Notes: generated by a model from the sequence alone, not told the origin. A stretch of DNA of 16,393 nt from Caldifarciminota bacterium (GCA_015490255.1 WFYF01000128.1:1-16393), one strand, 5' to 3'. Shown: positions 1 through 9,847, counted from the first letter of the stretch. Numbers and translations: made by a program.

Positions 1-1
1 G

Positions 2-2693
<2,692 letters not shown>

Positions 2694-2694
<1 letters not shown>

Positions 2695-4097
2695 CACCCA
2701 CCTCCCGGCACATGGGGCCACCAGAGGAACACCAGCGACCCCACCACGAGAAAACTCACAAGTTTCATCACGATGCCCGAAAGCAGGATCTGCCGGGGGA
2801 ACAGCAGGTTCCCGCCCGTGGCGATGGCCAGGGCGGGGGTGCTGATGGGCAGAAGAAAGGCCAGGCCCGCGGGGTAGGCCACCGCCAGGGCCACCATCTT
2901 TCCAGAGACCCCCAGGGGATGGGCCAGGGCAAGGCCCAGGGGCATCAGGATGGCCACCGTGGCCACGTTGCTCACCGCCTCGGTGAGCACCAGGGACAGG
3001 AAAGCGAGGCCCAGCAGGAACAGGCCCGGATGGAGGTGGAGGCGTTCCAGGAGGGTGGAGGCCAGCACGCCCGTGAGGCCGGTCATCTCCAGGGAAGCTC
3101 CGAGGGCCATGGCGCTCCCGTACATGATAATGATCCCCCAGTTGACGTCTTCCTCAATCTCCCGCCACGAGATCACCCGGAGGGCAAAAGAAAGAATCAC
3201 GCCGAGAAGGGCGATGCTGTCCAGCCCCCAGCGCTCCCCGGCCGTGGTCCAGAGGAACACGGTCAGCAGAAGAATCCCGGCCGTGCGGGCCTCCCGGGCG
3301 GTGAAGTTTCCCAGGGCCGCCACCTTCCGGGAAAGCTCTTCCTGCAGCGTCCCGGGCAGCGTCCCGGGAAGTTCCCGCAGAAGAAGAAGCAGGCTCGTGG
3401 TATACAGCACAAGCACGGCGGGGAAGGCCGCCAGACTCCATTCCACAAATCCCAGGGTTTCTCCGGTGGTGGTCTGCAGAAACCCCATCGCCAGGGGCGC
3501 CCGGGCACCGCCTAAAAGGGTTCCCGTTCCGCCCACGATGCAACCCCACGCCATGGCCAGGAACAGGCGGGGCGGAAGGCGGGGAGCCTCTTCCCGGGCG
3601 GAATACGCAAGTTCAAACACGATGGGAAACATCATGGCCGCCACGGCATGTTCGTTGACGAAGAGGGAAAACAGGGTGGCCAGAGAGAAGATCACGAAGA
3701 CCAGCCGGCGGGGGGTGCGGGCGAAGCGGGAGACCGTCATGAGGGCCACCCGGCTGGACAGGCCCGAGCGCATGACGGGGCTTGCCAGGATCAGGGCCCC
3801 CAGGACGAACATCACGGCGGGACTGGCGAAATGGGCATAGGTTTCGGTGTGGGACAGTGCGCCGGTGGTGGGCAGAAGGAAGAGCACCACCAGGCCGGTG
3901 ACGGGGAGAGGAAAGGCGTGGGTGGCCCAGAGATAGGCGGCGAGCACAAACACCGCCAGCGCCCGGTGGGCCGGGGTTGCCAGGGGCAGCGGAGTGGCGA
4001 GGAGGGCGAAGAACAGAAGGAACCCTGCACCCCACCACATCCAGCGGCGATGGGGTGCCCGGGCGGCCTTCCAGAATTCCCGGAAATTCACGGGCAT
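2694..4097 (-). CDS. DASS/SLC13-family anion permease (possible sulfate transporter)
   Basis: A 467-residue polytopic inner-membrane protein with about 11-12 hydrophobic segments, a normal length for the divalent anion:Na+ symporter family. Family landmarks are the first hairpin motif SLFVNEHAVAAMMFPI (about 144-159), GGTGTLLGG (189-197), DVNWGIIIMYGSAMALGASLEMTGL (from about 318), the second hairpin LTEAVSNVATVAILMPL (371-387) and the C-terminal LPISTPALAIATGGNLL. The usual SNT triplets that bind Na+ and substrate appear as NEH (148-150) and SNV (376-378), so coupling ion or substrate may differ from characterised members. Substrate cannot be read from sequence. The neighbouring ATP sulfurylase makes sulfate a reasonable guess, but dicarboxylates are possible. 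ATG at 4097 has no good Shine-Dalgarno; GTG at 4091 is an alternative leaderless start. Confidence 0.82.
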
Positions 4098-4126
4098 ATC
4101 GTAGAGGATTTGTTCCGGAGGGGCAA
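4098..4126 (-). promoter_or_regulatory. Possible sigma70-type promoter of the permease
   Basis: On the minus strand, TTGCCC (4126-4121), a 17-nt spacer and TACGAT (4103-4098) match the -35/-10 consensus at 4 of 6 positions each. The -10 abuts the annotated ATG at 4097, so transcription would begin near 4091, at a GTG codon in the same frame. That would fit a leaderless message, and no Shine-Dalgarno is visible. Such weak matches also arise by chance. Confidence 0.3.
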
Positions 4127-4158
4127 GGGCGGCTGAATTGCAACGTCATCCCGGGAAG

Positions 4159-4186
4159 CTGAAGTTCGGGACAAAACGTATACAAT
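4159..4186 (+). promoter_or_regulatory. Probable promoter of the glycosyltransferase
   Basis: CTGAAG (4159-4164), a 16-nt spacer and TACAAT (4181-4186, 5 of 6 to the -10 consensus) precede the gene. A start near 4193 would leave a leader of about 30 nt carrying the AAAGGAG ribosome site at 4209-4215. The -35 is weak. The same short divergent gap serves the permease on the other strand. Confidence 0.45.
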
Positions 4187-4221
4187 ATGGCCATGTCCGA
4201 TCGCGATGAAAGGAGCCTGCG

Positions 4222-5490
4222 ATGCACCGCATTGTGGTGATCACGGCAGGCACCCGGGGGGACGTGCAGCCCTACGTGGCTCTGGGCCAGGCCCTCCAGG
4301 AAACGGGGTGCAGGGTGCGCCTTGTCACGCATCCGGACTTCCGGAACCTGGTGGAGGAGGCCGGCCTGGCCTTCGCGTCTCTGGGGGTGTCCCTCCGGCC
4401 TCACGTGGAAGGGGAAGCGGGACGACGCATTGTGGAAAGGGGGCACAAACCCCATCATTTGCTCGGCGAAATCTTCCGCACCTTTCTGAAGCACGCCGAT
4501 ACGGTGATGGATCGCATGGTGACGTCCTGTTCCGATGCGGATCTGGTGGTGTTTTCTCCCCTGGGTTTCCCGGCTTACCACGTGGCCGAGGCCCGAAACA
4601 TCCCTGCCGTGGCGGCCTATCTTCAGCCCCTCACACCCACACGGGCTTTTCCTGCACCGGTGGGATCGGTCCCCCGCTGGCTCCGGAATCCCCTGCTGAA
4701 TCGCTGGACCTATCATGTTGCCTCCCTGTTTTCCTGGTGGATGGTCCGGAAGCCTTCCAACCGCCTCCGGAAACGGCTGGGGCTGAGGCCGCTGGGCCTC
4801 CGTGGACCGTTCCCGGCAATTCGCCGGCAGGGCCTGCTTCACCTTTACGCTTTCAGCCCTCACGTGGTGCCCCGTCCTCCGGACTGGCCGCCGTGGGCAC
4901 GCATCACAGGTTACTGGTTTCGGAAGGTTCCCCCCTTTCGTCCACCAGAGGATCTGGAACGCTTCCTGGCGAACCGGAAACCCGTGGTGTATGTGGGGTT
5001 TGGAAGCATGCGTCTGTCACGGCCGGAAAAAGCCCTTGAGAGCGTTCTTGCCGCACTGGAGGCGGTGGATGCTTTCGGGGTGATGGGTGCAGGCTGGAGC
5101 GGTCTGTCTGACCTTTCCCATCCCCGGGTGTATTTCGTGCGTGAAATCCCCCATGAATGGCTGTTTCCCCGGGTGGATGTGGTGGTGCATCATGGAGGTG
5201 CGGGGACCACCGCCATGGGGTTGCGGTTCGGACGCCCCACCGTAATCGTCCCCTTCCTGGCGGATCAATTCTTCTGGGGAGAGCGGGTGACGGTGCTGGG
5301 GGCGGGATGCACGCTGGGACACGTCCGGAACCTCACCGCAGATCGGCTGGCACAGGCCCTCCGGGCTGTGCTGTCCCCCGGGGTGACGGATCGCGCCCGG
5401 ACGGTGGGGATGAAAATCCAGAAAGAGCGCGGACTGGAAAGTGCGGTGGAGGAGATCCTGGAACGCCTGTCGGCCCGGGGCAGTTCCTGA
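4222..5490 (+). CDS. GT1-family UDP-glycosyltransferase (sterol/macrolide glucosyltransferase-like)
   Basis: A 422-residue GT-B fold enzyme that should move a sugar from a nucleotide donor to a lipid or small-molecule acceptor. The N-terminal half begins IVVITAGTRGDVQPYVALGQAL, the GT28-like Rossmann start with the GxRGDVQP signature typical of sterol glucosyltransferases and related UGTs. The C-terminal donor domain has VVYVGFGSM and then HHGGAGTT (323-330) and ADQFFWGERV with D348/Q349. This is the UGT signature region in which D/Q usually contact the donor sugar. No signal peptide or membrane helix is seen, but the middle region (KPSNRLRKRLGL) is basic and the protein may be membrane-associated. 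ATG with AAAGGAG six bases upstream supports the start. It appears to be a single-gene unit with its own promoter and a structured gap behind it. The acceptor is unknown; a membrane lipid, hopanoid or carotenoid is possible but unsupported. Confidence 0.8.
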   Translation: MHRIVVITAGTRGDVQPYVALGQALQETGCRVRLVTHPDFRNLVEEAGLAFASLGVSLRPHVEGEAGRRIVERGHKPHHLLGEIFRTFLKHADTVMDRMVTSCSDADLVVFSPLGFPAYHVAEARNIPAVAAYLQPLTPTRAFPAPVGSVPRWLRNPLLNRWTYHVASLFSWWMVRKPSNRLRKRLGLRPLGLRGPFPAIRRQGLLHLYAFSPHVVPRPPDWPPWARITGYWFRKVPPFRPPEDLERFLANRKPVVYVGFGSMRLSRPEKALESVLAALEAVDAFGVMGAGWSGLSDLSHPRVYFVREIPHEWLFPRVDVVVHHGGAGTTAMGLRFGRPTVIVPFLADQFFWGERVTVLGAGCTLGHVRNLTADRLAQALRAVLSPGVTDRARTVGMKIQKERGLESAVEEILERLSARGSS

Positions 5491-5568
5491 TTCCCGGAAC
5501 GGAGATTTCCTTTCTTGAAAATCCCCTGCCCGGATCTGGTTCGCGTTATGCCTCATGAGAAAACCTAA

Positions 5569-5582
5569 GGAACCGGGGTTCC
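5569..5582. repeat. Short inverted repeat GGAACC/GGTTCC
   Basis: GGAACC (5569-5574), two bases, then GGTTCC (5577-5582). The two-base loop is too tight for a stable RNA hairpin without opening a pair, so it may equally be a DNA-level palindrome. No T-run follows. Confidence 0.45.
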
Positions 5583-5660
5583 ACACATCTTCATGGTCCA
5601 CCTCACCCGGGTAGCAGGGGCAAACAATTCCTGTTGAAGACGCAGAAGCTTTTTCAGTAC

Positions 5661-5689
5661 CCCGATTGAATTTCGGCATCGGGTCTTTT
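5661..5689 (+). terminator. Weak terminator-like hairpin behind the glycosyltransferase
   Basis: CCCGAT (5661-5666) can pair with ATCGGG (5678-5683) across an 11-nt loop, followed by TCTTTT. An alternative CCGA/TCGG pairing uses the inner bases. It lies about 170 nt past the glycosyltransferase stop, so it would leave a long 3' tail. The stem is only six pairs. Confidence 0.35.
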
Positions 5690-5763
5690 GGGGTCCAATC
5701 GCATGGGGTGAATCTCGGGGTTCTCAACGCGTTTCGGAAGAAAGGCATTGGGATACCTAACCA

Positions 5764-5794
5764 CCCCATGGGATTACGAAGAAATCCCATGGGG
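5764..5794. repeat. 12-bp inverted repeat with 7-nt loop
   Basis: CCCCATGGGATT (5764-5775) is perfectly complementary to AATCCCATGGGG (5783-5794), loop ACGAAGA. Each arm itself contains the palindrome CCCATGGG, and the right arm runs into GGGGCCCC (5792-5799), which gives a competing fold. No T-run follows, so it does not look like an ordinary intrinsic terminator. Confidence 0.75.
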
Positions 5795-5884
5795 GCCCCT
5801 TGTAAATTGCAGGGTAATGGTTTTGCCAGCGTTTTGGAGGAGGAAGGGATGGGTCTGCGGTTGTCCCCAGTGAGGGCGAGAGAC

Positions 5885-5899
5885 ACCCCGAGCCGGGGT
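5885..5899. repeat. Short hairpin adjoining the large palindrome
   Basis: ACCCCG (5885-5890) pairs with CGGGGT (5894-5899) over an AGC loop, directly abutting the 34-bp palindrome. The overlapping left-hand block ACACCCC can also pair with GGGGTGT at 5930-5936, so the two hairpins offer mutually exclusive folds. Confidence 0.6.
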
Positions 5900-5933
5900 C
5901 CCCACGGCGTTTCTTTAAAGAAACGCCGTGGGG
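5900..5933. repeat. Perfect 34-bp palindrome
   Basis: CCCCACGGCGTTTCTTT (5900-5916) is followed immediately by its exact reverse complement (5917-5933), 17 bp per arm with no spacer. In RNA it would form a stem of about 15 pairs with a tiny A/U loop. On plus it is followed by TGTTATTTCG, a poor T-tract, so it may terminate weakly; on minus no T-tract follows. Possible roles are a terminator or insulator ahead of the tRNA, a binding site, or the core of a dispersed palindromic element. Confidence 0.85.
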
Positions 5934-5973
5934 TGTTATTTCGTGCAGATTTTTGATGAGGCAAGGCGGGATC

Positions 5974-6002
5974 TTGAAGCTTCTGGCAACTTTCCGTATA
6001 CT
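5974..6002 (+). promoter_or_regulatory. Strong sigma70-type promoter of tRNA-Arg
   Basis: TTGAAG (5974-5979), exactly 17 nt, then TATACT (5997-6002). The -10 matches consensus at 5 of 6 positions and the -35 at 4. Transcription would begin near 6009, about six bases before the mature tRNA 5' end. Position, spacing and motif quality all agree. Confidence 0.8.
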
Positions 6003-6014
6003 AACAGGGCCTGC

Positions 6015-6088
6015 GCGCCCGTAGCTCAATTGGACAGAGCGCCTGGCTACGGACCAGGAGGTTGGGGGTTCGAGTCCTCCCGGGCGCG
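6015..6088 (+). tRNA. tRNA-Arg (anticodon ACG)
   Basis: A 74-nt cloverleaf. The acceptor stem GCGCCCG (6015-6021) pairs with CGGGCGC (6081-6087), discriminator G6088. The D stem is GCTC/GAGC, and the anticodon stem is CCTGG/CCAGG around loop CTACGGA, giving anticodon ACG at 6049-6051. The T arm is GGGGG-TTCGAGT-CCTCC with one G-U pair. Anticodon ACG reads CGN-type Arg codons after A34 is changed to inosine by TadA. CCA is not encoded, since GCG follows, and must be added. A TTTT run at 6091-6094 just after the acceptor stem may help end transcription. The convergent TPR gene stops at 6094. Confidence 0.97.
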
Positions 6089-6093
6089 CGTTT

Positions 6094-7176
6094 TCAGTTC
6101 ATCACCCGCGTTGCCCGAAGGGAATCCAGCACCGCCCGGATCCGGGTGGAATCGGATGCGGCAAGAGGGCCTCGCGGTTTCTCACCCAGCCTGCGATAGA
6201 GCGCTTCAATGTTTTTCCGTAGCCTCTTCCATTCCGGAAGGGTCCGGTCGGCCTGCCACAGAAGCCCTTCCGCCACTTCCAGATACCAGAGTGCGTTCTC
6301 CCTCTGGTGAAGATAGGCGTATCCCTGGGCCAGTTTGAAGGTGGCCAGGGCCACATCATAGGTGGAGCGGAACTGGTCCCGCACCGTCAGGAAGAAGATG
6401 GCCTTGTGGACCTCAAACCAGTCCCGCCACCGCCCCATCCGGCCATACACATAGGCCAGGGTCCAGAGAAAATTCCGGTTCTGGGGATATTTCCGGGCGG
6501 CATACAGGGCCAGAGGCAGGGCCTCCCGGGGCCGCCCGAGATAGGCCAGCGTATAGGCCAGGGCGTCGTGGGCAAAAACGTGCACATACCGCCCTTTTTC
6601 TGCCGCCAGGCGCATTTCCGACAACCCCCGCTCCACATCCCCCGGAGGCAGAAAGGGCATGAGAAACCGGAGCCAGCCCGGGATCCGGGCCAGGGCCACA
6701 TGCACCGTGCCCACCCCCAAATAGGCGTCATAAAGGGTGGAATCCAGTTCAATGGCCTTCATCAGGGACTTGTAACCCCGCCATCCGTCTTTGGCCGCAT
6801 CCAGCAGGTCGTTGTGGCGGGCCTTCCGCTCCGCCCGATAGAGAAAGGCCGCCCCCTGGAAAAAATACAGCCACGCGAGCTCCCGGAGGTCTTCCACGGC
6901 CTTCATCCGGGCCCGGGCCTTCCGGATGGCCTCCTCCACCAGGCGATAGAACTCTTTTTCAGGGGCATAGGTGGTGTAGTCCATCATGTAAACGGACAGG
7001 GTCACGGCCTGAAGCAGGTATCCTGCGGGTTCCTCCGGCCACTGCCGGGCGATCTCGCCGAAGAGAAACAGAGCTTCGGGGTATTTCTGCTCGTAAATGA
7101 GCTCCAGCCCGTCCAGAATCAGGGTGTCCATGCGGGAGGGCACACCGTAAAGAAGGGCCGCGACCAGGAAGATCAT
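6094..7176 (-). CDS. Exported TPR-like helical repeat protein
   Basis: A 360-residue protein of unknown specific role. The first 14 residues are hydrophobic (MIFLVAALLYGVPS) and look like a short signal peptide, though without the usual basic residues at the front. The rest is built of paired helices with TPR character. Examples are YEQKYPEALFLFGEIARQWPEEPAGYLLQA, a central LDSTLYDAYLGVGTVHVALARI and RPREALPLALYAARKYPQNRNFLWTLAYVYGRMGRW. Such proteins usually serve as scaffolds in the periplasm. It starts four bases after the rsgA stop (TGA-aggc-ATG) with only a weak GGTGAAGG ribosome site, so reinitiation after rsgA is likely. An internal ATG at residue 16 would remove the signal. Last gene of the minus-strand train; it ends six bases from the tRNA. 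Confidence 0.7.
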   Translation of the reverse strand: MIFLVAALLYGVPSRMDTLILDGLELIYEQKYPEALFLFGEIARQWPEEPAGYLLQAVTLSVYMMDYTTYAPEKEFYRLVEEAIRKARARMKAVEDLRELAWLYFFQGAAFLYRAERKARHNDLLDAAKDGWRGYKSLMKAIELDSTLYDAYLGVGTVHVALARIPGWLRFLMPFLPPGDVERGLSEMRLAAEKGRYVHVFAHDALAYTLAYLGRPREALPLALYAARKYPQNRNFLWTLAYVYGRMGRWRDWFEVHKAIFFLTVRDQFRSTYDVALATFKLAQGYAYLHQRENALWYLEVAEGLLWQADRTLPEWKRLRKNIEALYRRLGEKPRGPLAASDSTRIRAVLDSLRATRVMN

Positions 7177-7180
7177 GCCT

Positions 7181-8119
7181 TCACCGCTTCTTTCTCCGCC
7201 ACTCCCGGGCTTTTTCCAGCTCTTCCCTCAGGACAAAGAAGAACCGGTAACGGAAGGCATCCAGTTCCCCCCGCTCCAGCGCTTCCCGGATGGCGCACCC
7301 CGGCTCATGGGTGTGGGTGCAGTCCCGAAAAGCGCAGGGAAGAAACCGTTGAAAATCGGGCATATAGCTTTCCAGCTCTTCCGGCTCCATCCAGGCCCCC
7401 AGGTCCAGTCGGGAAAATCCCGGCGTATCGGCCACCCACCCATCCCGGAAGGGCAGGAGCTCCACCCAGGTGGTGGTGTGGCGGCCCCGGCCCGTCTTCT
7501 CCGAAACTTCACCGGTTTTGAGGGAGGCTCCCGGAATCAGCCGGTTCAGGAGGGCGGATTTGCCCACCCCCGAGGGCCCGGCCAGCACGCTGATCTTCCC
7601 CTCAAGAAGCTTTTCCAGTTCGGAAAGGCCCTCCCCGGTCCGGGCGCTTGCGGGAAGCACCCCGTACCCCACAAGTTTTTCGTAACGGTTCTGGAACGCT
7701 GCCACCTCGTCGGGAGAGACCAGGTCCACCTTGTTCAGAACGATCCGGGCTTCCAGTCCGAAGGCTTCCGAAGCCACCAGCACCCGGTTGAGGAACCACT
7801 CGTCCAGATCCGGCTCCACCAGACTCACCACCACCAGCACCTGATCCACGTTGGCCACAGGAGGGTGGGGAAGATAGGAAGACCGGGGCAGCACCTCCTC
7901 CACCACTGCCTCTTCTCCGGGCAGTTCCTGGTATCGCACCCGGTCTCCCACCACCACCGGCCCGAAACGTTTCAGAATGCGGCTCCGCACCAGGGCACGG
8001 AGTACCCGCCCGTCCGCCGTGCGCAGACGAAAGGCCGGCCCTTCCCGTGCAACGAGAAGGCCTTCCGGAAGGGAGGCACTTTCCGATTCAGAACCTCGTG
8101 TTTTCTTCCTTTTCCCCAT
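7181..8119 (-). CDS. rsgA: Ribosome small subunit-dependent GTPase RsgA
   Basis: A 312-residue circularly permuted GTPase that acts on the 30S subunit late in assembly and is activated by it. An N-terminal OB-fold (about 18-85, with VVVGDRVRY) is followed by the GTPase motifs in permuted order: NKVD (129-132, G4) first, then SARTGEG (G5), P-loop GPSGVGKS (181-188, G1), the switch region TGRGRHTTT and DTPG (231-234, G3). The C-terminal zinc site is C262, C267, H269 and C275 in CAFRDCTHTHEPGC. The length is typical. ATG at 8119 with GAGGAG four bases upstream is preferred over a TTG at 8140. The start lies inside the accA 3' end (32-nt overlap), so translation is probably coupled. Confidence 0.95.
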   Translation of the reverse strand: MGKRKKTRGSESESASLPEGLLVAREGPAFRLRTADGRVLRALVRSRILKRFGPVVVGDRVRYQELPGEEAVVEEVLPRSSYLPHPPVANVDQVLVVVSLVEPDLDEWFLNRVLVASEAFGLEARIVLNKVDLVSPDEVAAFQNRYEKLVGYGVLPASARTGEGLSELEKLLEGKISVLAGPSGVGKSALLNRLIPGASLKTGEVSEKTGRGRHTTTWVELLPFRDGWVADTPGFSRLDLGAWMEPEELESYMPDFQRFLPCAFRDCTHTHEPGCAIREALERGELDAFRYRFFFVLREELEKAREWRRKKR

Positions 8120-9068
8120 GGGGCTCCTCAAACACGCCAAAGCGGAGATACCGCTGTTTTCTGCGATACAGGAGCTCGTCCACCGGGATCCGGACCAGAT
8201 CCGTAAGGGCCCGCTCCACCACCTGCCGGGTGCGGCGAATGGCCGTGTGGGGATCCCGGTGCGCTCCCCCGAGAGGCTCCGGAATCACGTCGTCCACCAC
8301 CCCCAGGTCCAGCAGGTCACCGGCGGTGAGCTTCAGGGCCTCCGCCGCTTCCGGCGCACGGGAGGCGTCCCGGAAAAGGATGGATGCACAGCCTTCCGGA
8401 GAGATCACGGAATAGATGGCATACTCCAGGGCATACACCCGGTCGGCCACCGCAATGGCCAGGGCCCCCCCGGATCCCCCTTCTCCAATCACCACCGTGA
8501 CGATGGGAACCTGAAGCCCCAGCATTTCGTAAATGTTCCGGGCAATGGCGTAAAATTGCCCGTGCTGCTCCGCCTCAATCCCCGGATAGGCCCCGGGCGT
8601 ATCCACGAGAGTCACCACGGGAAGACCGAACTTCTCGGCCAGTTTCATCACCCGCAGGGCCTTGCGATAACCTTCCGGCTGGGGCATCCCGAAGTTCCGG
8701 AACTGCCTGGACTTCAGATCCCGCCCCTTTTCCTGTCCCACAATGGCCACCCGGAACTCCCCGATCCTCCCCAGTCCCGCCACGATGGAGGGATCGTCCC
8801 GGAGGGTCCGATCTCCGTGGAGCTCCACGAAGGCATCGGTCATCCCGTGGATGAAGTCCAGGGCGTGGGGACGATCCGGGTGGCGGGCCAGCTGCACCTT
8901 CTGCCACCGGGTGAGGCGGGAAAACACCTCCCGCTGAAGATGGGTCAGGCGTTCCCGGAGACGCTGAAGCTCCTCCTGGAGCTCGGGGCGGTCCTGCACC
9001 GCCAGAGAGAGCTCCTGGATCTTGCGCTCCAGTTCCACGATGGGACGCTCAAAATCCAGAACGGCCAT
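8088..9068 (-). CDS. accA: Acetyl-CoA carboxylase carboxyltransferase subunit alpha
   Basis: A 326-residue subunit that, with AccD, transfers the carboxyl group from biotin-BCCP to acetyl-CoA to form malonyl-CoA for fatty-acid synthesis. A helical N-terminus (FERPIVELERKIQELS, standard for AccA) precedes the crotonase-like core. Within it are RNFGMPQPEGYRKALR, VDTPGAYPGIEAEQHGQ (from 155) and the oxyanion-hole glycines in GEGGSGGA (195-202), followed by YSVISPEGCASILFRDA. Length and motifs are fully typical. The start ATG overlaps the end of the upstream gene by 20 nt. AccD, which carries the zinc ribbon, is not in the window. Confidence 0.96.
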   Translation of the reverse strand: MAVLDFERPIVELERKIQELSLAVQDRPELQEELQRLRERLTHLQREVFSRLTRWQKVQLARHPDRPHALDFIHGMTDAFVELHGDRTLRDDPSIVAGLGRIGEFRVAIVGQEKGRDLKSRQFRNFGMPQPEGYRKALRVMKLAEKFGLPVVTLVDTPGAYPGIEAEQHGQFYAIARNIYEMLGLQVPIVTVVIGEGGSGGALAIAVADRVYALEYAIYSVISPEGCASILFRDASRAPEAAEALKLTAGDLLDLGVVDDVIPEPLGGAHRDPHTAIRRTRQVVERALTDLVRIPVDELLYRRKQRYLRFGVFEEPHGEKEENTRF

Positions 9069-9840
9069 GATAGAGCACTCCGATCTGCATCAGGTCCTCC
9101 ACGGACCGGGTGAAGGTGTGCCGGTAATACACCACCCAGGGACCGTAGGGAACAGCCAGAAACCCCCGGAAAGGATCCAGTTCCCGTCCGTCCCGGAATT
9201 CCAGGCCCACCTGAAACCGGGGATCCCGGTAAACCGCCTCCACGCCCCGTTCCACCCCCGGCCCTTCAAACCAGGTCCGGGTGCCATAGGCCTGCACCGA
9301 ACGCCAGAACACGGCCACCCGCAAACGCGGATGGGGAACCGTCAGCCGGAGGAAAAACACCTGGGGAAGATCCACAAGCTCCGCATAAGCCTGAGGGGAA
9401 AGCCCCAGATACCGGACTCCTCCGGAAAGCACCGGAACCACCGGCAGGGAAACGCGGGGGTCTTCCAGACGATAGCGGAAGGTCAGATGAAGGAAAACCC
9501 CCTGCAAACGATATTCCGGCGTGCTGAACAGATAGGCTCCCAGAGCCGGAGTAAGGGAAAGACGGGGGTCCATCGGGACGGTCCGTCCCATCCAGCCCTC
9601 AAGGGCGAAGGGGCGGAAGGACACGGGGTTTTCCAGAGGAACCCGTCCCTGAAAGGCGAATTCACCAAAATCAAAATACCGCAGACCGCCTCTCCAAGGG
9701 TTCTGGATCACGTCCGCCCGGAGAATGGACGCTCCTGCCCACCAGCGCAGGGCCGACACGCCGGTTCCCGGGACGGGCGGGGCGTCGGGGAAACTCAGGA
9801 AATCCAGTCCTCCCACAAAGGCAAGCCAGAGCCAGATCAC
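9049..9840 (-). CDS. Exported protein, probable outer-membrane beta-barrel, unknown function
   Basis: 263 residues, not matched to a family I can name. The first 15-20 residues (MIWLWLAFVGGLDFLSF) are hydrophobic and read as a signal peptide. The rest is rich in alternating, aromatic strands: YRLQGVFLHLTFRYRLED, PQVFFLRLTVPHPRLRVAVFWRSVQAYG, RFQVGLEFRDGRELD and PWVVYYRHTFTRSVEDLMQIGVLYHG. These short amphipathic strands separated by turns suggest a small outer-membrane beta-barrel. The end is GRSGF, so the last residue is Phe, as in many BAM substrates. The GTG at 9840 is chosen because AACGGAGG sits seven bases upstream; a TTG at 9864 has no such site. It overlaps accA by 20 nt. Confidence 0.62.
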   Translation of the reverse strand: MIWLWLAFVGGLDFLSFPDAPPVPGTGVSALRWWAGASILRADVIQNPWRGGLRYFDFGEFAFQGRVPLENPVSFRPFALEGWMGRTVPMDPRLSLTPALGAYLFSTPEYRLQGVFLHLTFRYRLEDPRVSLPVVPVLSGGVRYLGLSPQAYAELVDLPQVFFLRLTVPHPRLRVAVFWRSVQAYGTRTWFEGPGVERGVEAVYRDPRFQVGLEFRDGRELDPFRGFLAVPYGPWVVYYRHTFTRSVEDLMQIGVLYHGRSGF

Positions 9841-9847
9841 GCGCCTT

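Larger units (their letters stand above)
5491..5973 (+). other. Structured non-coding gap without a credible gene
   Basis: About 480 bp between the glycosyltransferase stop and the tRNA promoter. Base composition is less GC-rich than the flanking genes, with several A/T runs. It holds at least five inverted repeats, listed separately, and recurrent short blocks such as CATGGGG (three copies counting both strands) and GGGGTCC (two copies). Open frames exist on both strands but lack ribosome sites, and their translations (repeated G/P/R stretches, with the same KKRRG string read from both strands of a palindrome) are not protein-like. It could be a dispersed intergenic repeat, a non-coding RNA locus, or a set of terminators. 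Confidence 0.6.

Noticed and set aside
5666..5956. 96-codon plus-strand frame in the structured gap
   Set aside because: It starts at TTG without a ribosome site, runs through the palindromes, and gives a Gly/Arg/Pro-rich non-protein-like sequence.
5017..5964. 315-codon minus-strand frame from the gap into the glycosyltransferase
   Set aside because: More than half is antisense to a clear enzyme; the rest is the translation of inverted repeats with no ribosome site.
6015..6088. tRNA-Arg as an integration site for a mobile element
   Set aside because: I see no duplicated tRNA 3' end, integrase or foreign genes on either side; the TPR gene and core genes follow immediately.
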